Assembly: GCA_002050435.1 (NCBI GenBank)
Contig: MWYV01000065.1
Location: 1 to 35,066 of the forward strand
Direction: 5' to 3'
Source: Chitinophagales bacterium 33-2
GTDB taxonomy: Bacteria; Bacteroidota; Bacteroidia; Chitinophagales; Chitinophagaceae
DNA length: 35,066 nt
Shown: positions 22,670 through 31,538 of the stretch, piece by piece
Layout of the letters: every line of letters begins with the position of its first letter
Numbering within the stretch: position 1 is the first letter of the stretch
Translations under genes and position numbers: made by a program
The notes under the pieces: generated by a model
What the model saw: the letters and a program-made list of their open reading frames with translations, nothing else
What the model was told of the DNA's origin: nothing
Database searches by the model: none

Positions 22670-24931
22670 ATGAATAAGATCAAATATTTTTTGGTCTTGT
22701 GCTTCCTGCTGGCTGGTAATTTGGCATATACCCAAAATACACTCAAAGGAATTTATGTTGTAAATACAGTATCAAAAATTCCTGTACCCGACGCCTTTGC
22801 ACAAAGCGAAGATTTAACCTTCAATGCTTCAGCCGATGAAAATGGCTTTATCAGTTTTAAAAATTTGCCGTCTTCAATAAATAAATTAAATATTACCCGG
22901 ATAGGGTTTGAGCCAAAAAGAATTGACCTGAGCACACTAATCATTTCAGGTAATTCAGCTATCGTTTATTTTGATAACAAAGTTTCCAGCCTCGATGAAG
23001 TAAAGGTTTTGGCAACAGCGAATAATGGTGTTTTTAAAACCATCAGCGACCTTGATATTCACCTTCGACCTATCAATAATTCGCAAGAGATTTTAAGAAT
23101 GGTTCCCGGGTTGTTTATTGGCCAACATGCCGGAGGCGGTAAAGCAGAACAAATATTTATAAGAGGTTTTGATATTGACCACGGCACTGATATTAACCTG
23201 ACTGTAGATGGAATGCCAGTTAATATGGTAAGCCATGCTCATGGCCAGGGCTATGCTGACTTGCATTGGCTAATTCCTGAATTGATAGACAAAGTAAACT
23301 TTAATAAGGGTCCATACTTTGCAAATAAGGGTAATTTTACCACCGCAGGTTTTGTTGAGTTTAAAACGAAAGACTATTTGGAAAATAACTTTTTAAAAGT
23401 TGAAGGTGGACAGTTTAATACTTATCGTACAATTGTAGGGATAAATCTTTTAAAACCACAAGGAGACAGGAGAAACCAAAGTTTATACTTTGCAGGTGAA
23501 GGTTCTTTTACTAAAGGATTTTTTGAGAGTCCGCAGGATTTTAGCCGCTTTAATGGTACATTAAAGTACCACGGCAGTATCAGCAACAACAGTACTTTAA
23601 CGACAACCTTAACAGGTTTTACAAGCCAGTGGAATGCATCGGGTCAAATACCGGACAGAGCCGTTGAAAGTGGAATGGTTGGTTTTTATGGAGCTATTGA
23701 TGATACGGAAGGCGGTAAAACATCAAGATATAATGCTAGCATAGAATTATTGAGCAACCTTAATAGTGGCGGTGCAGTTCGTAATCAATTTTTTTATAGT
23801 AAGTATAAGTTTGAACTGTACTCAAATTTTACCTTTTTTAAAGAAGATCCAATAAACGGCGACCAGATAAGGCAAAGGGAAGACAGGAATATAATTGGAT
23901 ATAATGGCTCTTATAAAAAAGAGTTTTTGTTAGGTAACATCAAGACAGAGACTAAAGCCGGCGTTCAGTTAAGATATGATGATGTGAATGACATTGAACT
24001 AACCCGAACAAAAAGCAGAACTTTCAATATCAACAGCATCATGCTCGGCGATGTGAATGAATTCAATGCTGGTGCTTATTGGGCGCAACGGTTTTCTGTT
24101 TCTAAAAAATTGGATATTACCGGGGCATTAAGAGTAGATTATTTTACTAATAAATACAATGATCAATTAGCCGCAGAGCAACTACAATCCTACTCAACAA
24201 TCGTAAGCCCTAAATTAAATTTTAATTATAGGGTAAATGATAAGGTGCAATTGTACTTCTATAATGGAAGAGGATTTCATAGCAACGATACAAGAGTAGC
24301 AGTGCAACAGGAGGGAAGAAAGGTTTTACCACCGGCTTATGGAACAGATTTTGGAGGTGTTTTTAAAATAGGCAAAAATTTAGTGTTACAATCAGCCTTG
24401 TGGTATTTGTGGCTTGACCAGGAATTTATTTATGTTGGCGATGAAGGCATTGTAGAACCTGGAGGTCAAACAAAAAGATATGGCTTTGATCTTTCAGCGA
24501 GGTATGAAGTTATAAATAACCTGTTTGCTGATGTTGATGTAAGTTTTGCAAATCCAAGAGCATTAGATGTACCGAAATCGGAAAGCTTTTTACCATTATC
24601 CCCACGCTTTTCAAGTGTTGGCGGCTTAACCTATAGAAAACAATACGGTTTGAATGGCAGCTTGCGTTACCGTTTTATGGATGACAGACCAGCCAATGAA
24701 GACAACAGCACTATAGCAAATGGATACTTTGTAACGGATGCATCAATCAACTATACAAAGAAAAGGTGGGAAGCAGGAATCGCTATTCAGAACTTGTTTG
24801 ATGTAAAATGGAAAGAAACACAATTTGAAACAGAGAGCAAATTGCAGAACGAACCTGCTCCGGTTTCTGAAATTCACTTTACACCCGGAACACCATTTTT
24901 TGCCAGAGTAAGTTTTACAGTGTTTTTTTAA
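22670..24931 (+). CDS. TonB-dependent outer-membrane receptor
   Basis: A 753-residue receptor for energised uptake across the outer membrane. I used ATG 22670 (MNKIKYFLVLCFLLAGNLAY then TQ), a normal signal peptide; an in-frame ATG at 22658 adds four residues. Residues about 22-105 form a carboxypeptidase-like regulatory domain. The plug follows with EILRMVPGLFIGQHAGGGKA, then EQIFIRGFDIDHGTDINLTV, DGMPVNMVSHAHGQGYADLH and WLIPELIDKVNFNKGPYF. The barrel ends in FARVSFTVFF with a C-terminal aromatic residue. The SHAHGQGYADLH stretch puts His residues at the plug. It is not a SusC-type protein: it is shorter and has no SusD partner. The ligand is unknown; the His-rich neighbour suggests a metal or metal chelate. 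Confidence 0.92.
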   Translation: MNKIKYFLVLCFLLAGNLAYTQNTLKGIYVVNTVSKIPVPDAFAQSEDLTFNASADENGFISFKNLPSSINKLNITRIGFEPKRIDLSTLIISGNSAIVYFDNKVSSLDEVKVLATANNGVFKTISDLDIHLRPINNSQEILRMVPGLFIGQHAGGGKAEQIFIRGFDIDHGTDINLTVDGMPVNMVSHAHGQGYADLHWLIPELIDKVNFNKGPYFANKGNFTTAGFVEFKTKDYLENNFLKVEGGQFNTYRTIVGINLLKPQGDRRNQSLYFAGEGSFTKGFFESPQDFSRFNGTLKYHGSISNNSTLTTTLTGFTSQWNASGQIPDRAVESGMVGFYGAIDDTEGGKTSRYNASIELLSNLNSGGAVRNQFFYSKYKFELYSNFTFFKEDPINGDQIRQREDRNIIGYNGSYKKEFLLGNIKTETKAGVQLRYDDVNDIELTRTKSRTFNINSIMLGDVNEFNAGAYWAQRFSVSKKLDITGALRVDYFTNKYNDQLAAEQLQSYSTIVSPKLNFNYRVNDKVQLYFYNGRGFHSNDTRVAVQQEGRKVLPPAYGTDFGGVFKIGKNLVLQSALWYLWLDQEFIYVGDEGIVEPGGQTKRYGFDLSARYEVINNLFADVDVSFANPRALDVPKSESFLPLSPRFSSVGGLTYRKQYGLNGSLRYRFMDDRPANEDNSTIANGYFVTDASINYTKKRWEAGIAIQNLFDVKWKETQFETESKLQNEPAPVSEIHFTPGTPFFARVSFTVFF

Positions 24932-24954
24932 AAAGGAACGTCCATAATGATATT

Positions 24955-24980
24955 GGGGCAGTTGAATTATCGACTGCCCC
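24955..24980. terminator. Hairpin between the TonB gene and hupE
   Basis: GGGGCAGTTGA (24955-24965) pairs with TCGACTGCCCC (24970-24980) with one T-G pair and loop ATTA. It is followed by ATTTATT, not a clean T run. Its place between two convergent genes fits a terminator. Confidence 0.65.
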
Positions 24981-25094
24981 ATTTATTAATGAATTTTTAT
25001 GAAAGCGGGTAGGTACTAAACTGATCACCAACTTCCTTTGCAGCTGGAAAATGAAAAAGCATAGGACTTATTCCAACTTCACTCATTAAATTAA

Positions 25095-25742
25095 TTAACC
25101 CACCACACGCTCTATGGTCCAATACAAAGCCACCATTGCAATTAAAATTGAAATAGGATATATAACCCATTTCCTATATTCCTTTTTCTTACCGAAAGGA
25201 CGAATCAGTAAAAAGTAAACCATCAGTATAATGACAAATTGTCCAATTTCCACCCCCAGATTGAACGAAACGATTGAAGTGAAAAAGCGATTTCTTGGTA
25301 AGCCGATTTCATTTAGCGCAGCAGCAAAACCAAGTCCGTGGATTAACCCAAATAAAAAGATGATCAATAGCCGCCAGACTTTTACCTTATTAAAAAAAAT
25401 ATTTTCAAGCGCCAGTAAAAAAATTGAAAAAGCAATAATGGGTTCTATAATTTCTGAAGGAAGTATAATTATGTCCTTCATACTCAAAGCAAGCGTAATT
25501 GAATGGGCTACCGTGAAGGCAGTTGCCTGCAGAATGATCTTTTTAACATCTGAATTTAATAAACTAAGAGCGATTATGAAAAGTATATGATCCAGTCCTA
25601 AGGGTATTATGTGCTCTATTCCCAAAACCAAATAATACCAAATTACATTTCCAGCCGTTTCTCTTTCCATGATGACATTTGGATTATGGCCCCAGGCAGG
25701 AATAGAGAGAGCCAGCAGAATTACAATTGCCCCTAACTTCAT
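25095..25742 (-). CDS. HupE/UreJ-family membrane protein
   Basis: A 215-residue inner-membrane protein. ATG 25740-25742 is chosen because MKLGAIVILLALSIPAWG is a signal peptide; cleavage would leave HNPN at the mature end. Family motifs are the paired GIEH (41-44) and GLDH (49-52), FTVAHS (76-81), HGLGFA (135-140) and FNLGVEIGQ (160-168). His and Asp residues lie inside predicted helices, and about six helices follow the signal. HupE/UreJ proteins occur with Ni or Co enzymes and some act as metal permeases; no hydrogenase or urease gene is here, so the cargo is unknown. It follows the TPR gene on the same strand after a 380-base gap with a large palindrome. Confidence 0.88.
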   Translation of the reverse strand: MKLGAIVILLALSIPAWGHNPNVIMERETAGNVIWYYLVLGIEHIIPLGLDHILFIIALSLLNSDVKKIILQATAFTVAHSITLALSMKDIIILPSEIIEPIIAFSIFLLALENIFFNKVKVWRLLIIFLFGLIHGLGFAAALNEIGLPRNRFFTSIVSFNLGVEIGQFVIILMVYFLLIRPFGKKKEYRKWVIYPISILIAMVALYWTIERVVG

Positions 25743-26122
25743 AATTGTAAAGTTTCTTTGAGAGAGCAATTTATATTAAATAATTAAAAGCAAGTTTTAA
25801 GAAAAGAAGTGCCAGGAGTAAATGGATTTCCTGAACCGGTCCGGGTTCATTCATCAAACGGCTTTTCTCTGTATAATTACTAAATGAATAATTCACCTTA
25901 GAAGGTGACCTTTTTTAAGAGAAATAATTATTTCTTTTAAAAAAGGGAGTAGGTAACCAATAAAAGGGGATCAGGATAATTAATAAATCCTGTACAATTC
26001 ATAAGAAGTTGTTATCGAACAACAGATATGCTCATTTAATTACCTGATCACCTGAAAAAATTGTATTAACCCGTTTCTATCAGATAACGGACAATCAGTT
26101 GAATAGGTAGCATAGCACTGAA
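25743..26122. repeat. Gene-free stretch with a 38-base near-perfect palindrome
   Basis: No gene is seen in these 380 bases. The main feature is 25909-25946: outer arms CCTTTTTTAA (25909-25918) and TTAAAAAAGG (25937-25946), one G/T pair, and a perfect 16-base palindrome AGAAATAATTATTTCT (25920-25935) in the centre. Immediately before it TCACCTT (25893-25899) and AAGGTGA (25902-25908) form another inverted repeat. The AT-rich palindrome could fold as a hairpin in RNA from either strand or be a symmetric protein-binding site in the upstream region of hupE. The rest (25947-26122) shows nothing I can name. Confidence 0.6.
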
Positions 26123-27460
26123 CTAAAAACCATTCATGGCAATACTCACTTCATCTTTTAACTCCGGATAAAAATAGAAGTCAGGCTGACGGATATCCTG
26201 CATGAGCTTTTTTGCAATATCTACAGCTCCGGCATTTGCATGGATAATTCCTGCACGGTGTAAAAATTCAGGATGTTTATAATTCGTACGCATCGCCATC
26301 TGGATATGTTTTAATGCATTTTTATGATCCCCGGTTTTAAAATAAATCCATCCCAGGGTATGATTTACATCAATATTATCGGGCCTGATGCCATATTCTT
26401 TCCTTGCAGATTCCAATGCTTTGGATGGTTTGCTTTGTAACAGGTAAACATTTGCCAAATCAATTCCAGCATGGTGATTGTTCCCGGTTTCTGTTTCATC
26501 TTCTTTTGTCAGTTCAACAACTATAGATTCAAGTAATTTTTCAGCCTGGGTATTTTTTCCGGTTTGGATGTAAATCTTAGCCAATTGTTCTTTAAATCCA
26601 AAATCATTACCAGCTTCAATAGCCTGGAGGCATAAGGCTGTTGCTTTTTCATAATTTTTTTGAGACATGGCTATCCGGCTCAAACCTGCTAAAGCATATG
26701 CATATCCAGGTCTTTCAGTTAATGCAATTGTATAATGCATTTCGGCATGCTTCATTTGATTGGTATTTTCATAAAGTTGTCCGAGCTGAATCCGACACCA
26801 CTCCGTACTTTCTTCGCCATAAGCTCCGGCACCAACTGCCATTTTCATTGCTTCAATGGCACCATCCATGTCACCATGAATTTCTCTTAAATAAGCAACG
26901 CGGGAATAAGAACGAATATCAGGTCGGATCGAAATCATTTTATCTGAATATTCTACTGCTTTTTCATAATTTCCCATTTCCACGTTTCCATCTATGAGTA
27001 TTCCGTAAATAAATGCACTATAAGGATTGATTTTAACAGCAATATCTGCGGTTTCCAAAGCTTCCTGGAAATGATGTTGTGAAAGTTGTATTAAGGCTTT
27101 TAAAAGAAGCGCATTAAAATCCTTTGGGTTATTAACGATTACTTTTTCAACATAATGCAATGCTGCAGCATTATAATATTCATAATTACCGGTAATTCTG
27201 GCCTCCTGCACGTATAATGAAGCTAAAGAAAGGGCAGTTTTTGCATCGTCCGGTTTATCCCTGATGACCCTGATCATTTTATTGCCATTCTCTTTTATAG
27301 TTGCCCATTCGGGAAGTAAGGCGGAAGGTCCCTCCCTATCCTTCAACGGGTAAAAGGCCACTACATCGCCTTTAATTTCTTTATTGTATTTCAATATAAC
27401 AAAAGCAGTGAAACCGCAAAATATCAGGATTAAAATAAGAGGAGTAAATTTTCTTTTCAT
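26123..27460 (-). CDS. Membrane-anchored tetratricopeptide-repeat protein
   Basis: A 445-residue protein with an N-terminal signal anchor (KRKFTPLILILIFCGFTAFV, residues 2-21); the rest faces the periplasm. TPR helix pairs run from about residue 70 to 430: ALSLASLYVQEARITGNYEY, FIYGILIDGNVEMGNYEKAV, CRIQLGQLYENTNQMKHAEM, LAGLSRIAMSQKNYEKATAL, LAKIYIQTGKNTQAEKLLES, DLANVYLLQSKPSKALESAR and HTLGWIYFKTGDHKNALKHI. A helical scaffold of this kind probably holds other proteins of the cluster. It lies 58 bases after the DUF4331 pair on the same strand, separated by a terminator hairpin, so its level may be set by read-through. Confidence 0.88.
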   Translation of the reverse strand: MKRKFTPLILILIFCGFTAFVILKYNKEIKGDVVAFYPLKDREGPSALLPEWATIKENGNKMIRVIRDKPDDAKTALSLASLYVQEARITGNYEYYNAAALHYVEKVIVNNPKDFNALLLKALIQLSQHHFQEALETADIAVKINPYSAFIYGILIDGNVEMGNYEKAVEYSDKMISIRPDIRSYSRVAYLREIHGDMDGAIEAMKMAVGAGAYGEESTEWCRIQLGQLYENTNQMKHAEMHYTIALTERPGYAYALAGLSRIAMSQKNYEKATALCLQAIEAGNDFGFKEQLAKIYIQTGKNTQAEKLLESIVVELTKEDETETGNNHHAGIDLANVYLLQSKPSKALESARKEYGIRPDNIDVNHTLGWIYFKTGDHKNALKHIQMAMRTNYKHPEFLHRAGIIHANAGAVDIAKKLMQDIRQPDFYFYPELKDEVSIAMNGF

Positions 27461-27475
27461 ATAAAATATTTAAAA

Positions 27476-27508
27476 AATGATGGACCGGCCAAAGCCAGGT
27501 CCATCATT
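27476..27508 (-). terminator. Terminator after the DUF4331 pair
   Basis: AATGATGGACC (27476-27486) and GGTCCATCATT (27498-27508) form a perfect 11-bp stem with an 11-base loop. On the minus strand it is followed by TTTTTAAATATTTT. It lies between DUF4331 copy 1 and the TPR gene and could reduce, but not abolish, transcription into the latter. Confidence 0.8.
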
Positions 27509-27518
27509 ATAATTATAG

Positions 27519-29582
27519 TTATTGCTTCACAATACGTATTGATTGCTTCACTTCACCATTACTAACAGCTTTTACAAAATATACACCTTTTGCTAAAGAA
27601 GTAGAATTGAAAATAACACTGTGTATTCCCTGGTCCTGCGTACCATTTACTAATACGGAAACACGATTACCTGAAGCGTTATAGACTTCAATGTTAACCT
27701 GGCTTCTTTCAGCTAATCTGTAACGAATAGTTGTATTGTTTTCAAATGGATTAGGCGCAGACATCATAAATACTTCAGGTGTACTAATTGCCATTTGGCT
27801 TGGTGCCAGCAAATTAGGTTGCATATATCCTGTTGCCAATCCGGCGCATTTGCAGGTACCTGACCATGGCGTTTGGACAAAAGGAAATGAAGTTTTAAAT
27901 GTTGTATCATTTTTTTCAACCAAAGTTGTATACCCTAAAACCAAATTGAGCCTAGCAGGATTTTCATATGGAAATCCAATTGCCGCTAATATTACGCCGC
28001 TCACAGTCTGCAATTCAATACGTGTTACATCATCTTCAAGTCTTCTTCCATTCGGAAAGCCATCCATATTTGGAATGAATTGAAGGTTCGTGTTTGTATT
28101 GAACATCGGGTCAGTAAGTCCCAGTACTGCAGCCTGAATCAATCCAAGAGAACTGAACTTCGGATCTGTACGGGGTGTTGGGGGCACTGCCATATTCAGG
28201 CGAAGCATATCACCACCATTTGGAAGGAAGTTGTTGACGAAAGGTTTACCTGCTGCTAAAGGATTACCATTCTTGCCTGTAGCTAACTGATAAGGCCTTA
28301 GGTTAGGCACACCTGTTCTGAAGATCGGATAAAGATCAACAGATCGAGGTTTCGCAGGACCAGGCAATAACACTTTGCCAAAAATGGCATCGTCAAGTGC
28401 CGTACCTGCAACAGCTGGTGTACCTTTTAGAGGAAATAAACCATTCTTAGTATTTCTAAAATCATAAGTTCCTAATGAATTGGTTTGAATTCTTAGTGGT
28501 GCAAATGCTGGAATAGCTGGCCCAAATTGGCTATCATCCATATACAATGCAAGTTCAGGATTGTATAAATTATCATCCAGGATTTGGTTAAAGCTAAAGA
28601 TTCCATCATTCAAAGCAGCTTCCTGATATGGTGTAAGTGAATTCCATAAATCCTTTTCACCTATAGGATTAACTACCTCATTTGTTAATGGCATTCCTAA
28701 CCTTGATACCTGAACCCAGGCACCAGTAGCAGTTTCTGTTCCATTAGTATTGAAAGTAGTTATTTTTCTCCGACTTGCAGATGCCCATACGCCGATAACA
28801 TACTCAGGATCAAGAATGCTTGTTGCCTGGCTAACTGGTTTTCCCTGTTTTTGTAAAGTGGAAATATCAATCTGCAACGCAATCGTAGATACATTTTTGC
28901 ATTTTAATCCATCAGCAGGCACACCAGATGTAGTTGCGGGTGCATCGCCAAGGTCAAAAATACCTCCAAGGTCTACAAAGAAGGGATCATCCACAGGGCC
29001 ACAAAAAACCTTTTCACCTGAAGACGCATTTGTAATTGCGTTTTGCATCAAGGTATTATAATTCGGAGCATTTAATCCAACAGGACTACTGATGGAGCGT
29101 GGACCAACATTTGGAGGTGGCACTTTTCCATTAGAGATAATTGTTTGAAAGTTGATACCACCATCCATACTTCTTTCAAGCGTATAAGTGGTTTTCAAAT
29201 TTTCTTTACCCAGCCTGATAAGGAAGAAAGTTGTCGGGTCTTCGTTTACTCTTTTAAAGGTAAAACGGTAAACGATATCGTCTCCTGAAGCATAGGTATT
29301 ATTGGCAACATTATTATCAATATGGATCTCATACCTGACATTTTCATTGAAATGATAATAGTTAGGGCCTCCCTGAGGTAACTGGAAGGGGATATAATTG
29401 GCAATAATAGTGATCTTGTTAGGATCGTCAGGGTTACGGAATGCATACAGGTCTGTGTTATCAGCTGTTGGATCCGCAAGTAACAATGGCGCCTCGCGAT
29501 GACTGGAAGCAAATACTTGAATGGGGATTGTTTGTAGCAACATTACACCCATTAGTATTAGTGCATATATTTTTCTTTTCAT
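27519..29582 (-). CDS. DUF4331 protein with type IX secretion sorting domain (copy 1)
   Basis: A 687-residue secreted protein. The signal peptide (KRKIYALILMGVMLLQTIPI, then QVFA) is followed directly by the family hallmark SSHREAPLLLADPTADNTDL then YAF. Further conserved stretches are KITIIANYIPFQLPQGGPNY, FCGPVDDPFFVDLGG, ALQIDISTLQKQGKP, GKPFVNNFLPNGGDMLRLNM, SLGLIQAAVLGLTDPMFN and FPNGRRLEDDVTRIELQ. The last 80 or so residues form a Por-type C-terminal sorting domain (APNPFENNTTIRYRLAERSQ, then GVYFVKAVSNGEVKQSIRIV), so the protein should cross the outer membrane by the type IX system and be displayed or released. DUF4331 has no established function. It lies 21 bases after the paralogue and surely shares its message. 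Confidence 0.9.
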   Translation of the reverse strand: MKRKIYALILMGVMLLQTIPIQVFASSHREAPLLLADPTADNTDLYAFRNPDDPNKITIIANYIPFQLPQGGPNYYHFNENVRYEIHIDNNVANNTYASGDDIVYRFTFKRVNEDPTTFFLIRLGKENLKTTYTLERSMDGGINFQTIISNGKVPPPNVGPRSISSPVGLNAPNYNTLMQNAITNASSGEKVFCGPVDDPFFVDLGGIFDLGDAPATTSGVPADGLKCKNVSTIALQIDISTLQKQGKPVSQATSILDPEYVIGVWASASRRKITTFNTNGTETATGAWVQVSRLGMPLTNEVVNPIGEKDLWNSLTPYQEAALNDGIFSFNQILDDNLYNPELALYMDDSQFGPAIPAFAPLRIQTNSLGTYDFRNTKNGLFPLKGTPAVAGTALDDAIFGKVLLPGPAKPRSVDLYPIFRTGVPNLRPYQLATGKNGNPLAAGKPFVNNFLPNGGDMLRLNMAVPPTPRTDPKFSSLGLIQAAVLGLTDPMFNTNTNLQFIPNMDGFPNGRRLEDDVTRIELQTVSGVILAAIGFPYENPARLNLVLGYTTLVEKNDTTFKTSFPFVQTPWSGTCKCAGLATGYMQPNLLAPSQMAISTPEVFMMSAPNPFENNTTIRYRLAERSQVNIEVYNASGNRVSVLVNGTQDQGIHSVIFNSTSLAKGVYFVKAVSNGEVKQSIRIVKQ
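28012..28100. repeat. Near-identical 89-base patch shared by the two DUF4331 genes (copy in gene 1)
   Basis: These bases match 29809-29897 in the second gene with two mismatches, whereas flanking parts of the genes differ far more. The patch encodes the FPNGRRLEDDVTRIEL region and the NTNxNLQFIPNMDG stretch. It points to recent gene conversion or strong constraint. Confidence 0.75.
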
Positions 29583-29603
29583 GATTGTAATTTCTGAGGT
29601 TAA

Positions 29604-31388
29604 TTATTGATTTTTAACAATAGTGCCTCTCCATGGCGTTTGTTCATAAGGAAATACTGCCTTGAAAGTCGTATCGTTTTTTTCCACACCAGTAGAGTAT
29701 TGCAACGTGTTAATAAGCCTGTTGGTAATAGGGGTAGGTGAGGTGTTTGGATTATAATCATCGTAAAATAATCCGAGTGCAAAAAGAACGATTCCCCCGA
29801 CGGCCTGTAATTCAATACGTGTTACATCATCTTCAAGTCTTCTTCCATTCGGGAAGCCATCCATATTTGGAATGAATTGAAGGTTCATGTTTGTATTGTA
29901 CATTGGGTCAGTAAGTCCAAGAACAACAGCTTGAACCAGTCCAAGTGAACTGAACTTTGGATCATTACGTTGTGTAGGAGGCACTGCCATATTAAGGCGC
30001 AGCATATCACCACCATTTGGAAGAAAATTGTTGACAAATGGTTTACCTGGAGCCAAAGGATTATTATTCTTACCTACAGCTAATTGGTATGGTCTGAGAT
30101 TGGGAACTCCGGTATTAAAAAGTGGATACAAATCAACCGAGCGCGGTTTGCCCGGCCCAGGTAATAGTAAATTTCCAAATAATGCATCGTCAAGAGCAGT
30201 ACCGGCAACAGCAGGTGTTCCTTTTAAACCAAACAATCCCATTTTGCCATTTCTAAAGTCAAACATTCCTAAAGAATTACTTTGAACTCTTAGCGCATTA
30301 AACGCGGGAACAGCTGAAGCAAACTGGGTTTCATCCATGTACAATGCCAACTCAGGATTATAAAAATTATTTCCAAAAGTTCCAATGTTAGCAAGATCCT
30401 GGTAAGGTGTCAGAAAATTCCATTGATCTTTCATTCCAATAGGAGTAATTACTTCATTGGTTAAAGGCATACCAATACGGGAAATCTGAACCCACTCTCC
30501 ACTTTGAGAAAATGTACCACCACCTGTTGGGTCAAACGGAGACCCTCCATTTGCGCTATTTAATGTTTTGGTTTTCTGGCGACTTGCAGAAGCCCATACA
30601 CCAATTACATAATCAGGATCAAGGATATTAACTGCCTGGCTAACTGGTTTGCCGGCTTTTTGAAGCGTAGAGATGTCAATTTGCAATGCAATTGTATGCA
30701 CATTGTAACGTGCCAATCCATCGCGGGAAGCACTGTTCTGACGAGGCAGATCTGCAAGGTCAAAAGCTCCACCAAGGTCTACAAAAAATGGATCATCAAC
30801 TGGACCACAAAAAACAGTTTCGCCTGAGCTTGCTGTTGTGATGGCATTTTGCATTAAACTATTGTAACTCGGGGCATTTAACCCAACAGGTAATTCAATA
30901 CTTCTTGGTCCAATATTATTGGGAGGAACTATGCCATTTGCAATGACCATTTGAAAACTTGCGCCTCCATTAATACTTCTTTCCAACTTGTAGGTTGTTT
31001 TGAGGTTTTGTTTGCCCAGGCGGATGTTAAAAAATGTTGTGGGATCTTCATTCACCTGTTGGAAGGTGAAGCGATAAATTATATCATCCCCGGTTGTGTT
31101 GATATTATTATCAATATGAATCTCATACCTCGTATTCGGTTCAAAATTGTAATAATTTGGACCACCCTGCGGCAATTCAAAAGGAATGTAATTCGCAATA
31201 ATGGTGATCTTGTCTGGTTTGTCGGGACTTCTGAAAGCATACAAATCTGTATTATCAGAAGTAGGCATATCCGCAATCAACGGTGCCTCCCTGTGACTGG
31301 AAGAAATTAATGCTACCGCAAGCGCCAAACCACTAAACGGAAGCACTAAATATCCCAGTACATTCGTAATTGTAAATTTTTTTTTCAT
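29604..31388 (-). CDS. DUF4331 protein without sorting domain (copy 2)
   Basis: A 594-residue exported protein, paralogous to the next gene over nearly its whole length. The signal segment (GYLVLPFSGLALAVALIS) is followed by SSHREAPLIADMPTSDNTDL then YAF. Conserved stretches are KITIIANYIPFELPQGGPNY, FCGPVDDPFFVDLGG, ALQIDISTLQKAGKPVSQAV, PRSVDLYPLFNTGVPNLRPY and FPNGRRLEDDVTRIELQ. It ends at FPYEQTPWRGTIVKNQ, exactly where copy 1 continues into a Cys-containing linker and the type IX domain. Copy 2 should therefore stay in the periplasm or be anchored by its N-terminus. It also has an insert (SANGGSPFDPTGGGTFSQS) not found in copy 1. It is the first of the DUF4331 pair; the esterase gene ends 150 bases upstream. 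Confidence 0.9.
   Translation of the reverse strand: MKKKFTITNVLGYLVLPFSGLALAVALISSSHREAPLIADMPTSDNTDLYAFRSPDKPDKITIIANYIPFELPQGGPNYYNFEPNTRYEIHIDNNINTTGDDIIYRFTFQQVNEDPTTFFNIRLGKQNLKTTYKLERSINGGASFQMVIANGIVPPNNIGPRSIELPVGLNAPSYNSLMQNAITTASSGETVFCGPVDDPFFVDLGGAFDLADLPRQNSASRDGLARYNVHTIALQIDISTLQKAGKPVSQAVNILDPDYVIGVWASASRQKTKTLNSANGGSPFDPTGGGTFSQSGEWVQISRIGMPLTNEVITPIGMKDQWNFLTPYQDLANIGTFGNNFYNPELALYMDETQFASAVPAFNALRVQSNSLGMFDFRNGKMGLFGLKGTPAVAGTALDDALFGNLLLPGPGKPRSVDLYPLFNTGVPNLRPYQLAVGKNNNPLAPGKPFVNNFLPNGGDMLRLNMAVPPTQRNDPKFSSLGLVQAVVLGLTDPMYNTNMNLQFIPNMDGFPNGRRLEDDVTRIELQAVGGIVLFALGLFYDDYNPNTSPTPITNRLINTLQYSTGVEKNDTTFKAVFPYEQTPWRGTIVKNQ
29809..29897. repeat. Near-identical 89-base patch shared by the two DUF4331 genes (copy in gene 2)
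   Basis: Partner of 28012-28100, offset 1797 bases, in direct orientation. Recombination between the two would fuse the genes and drop one copy. Confidence 0.75.
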
Positions 31389-31538
31389 TGTTTAAATTTT
31401 AATTTGTTTCTCCATTTCGGGCGGATTAACGCTTATCACTTCATTATTTTACAAGGGGGGAGGATTATCATTTTCATAGAAATCTATTCATGAAAAAGCT
31501 TAAGGCATTAATGTTACAAGGGCAATTGTAATTTTTAA

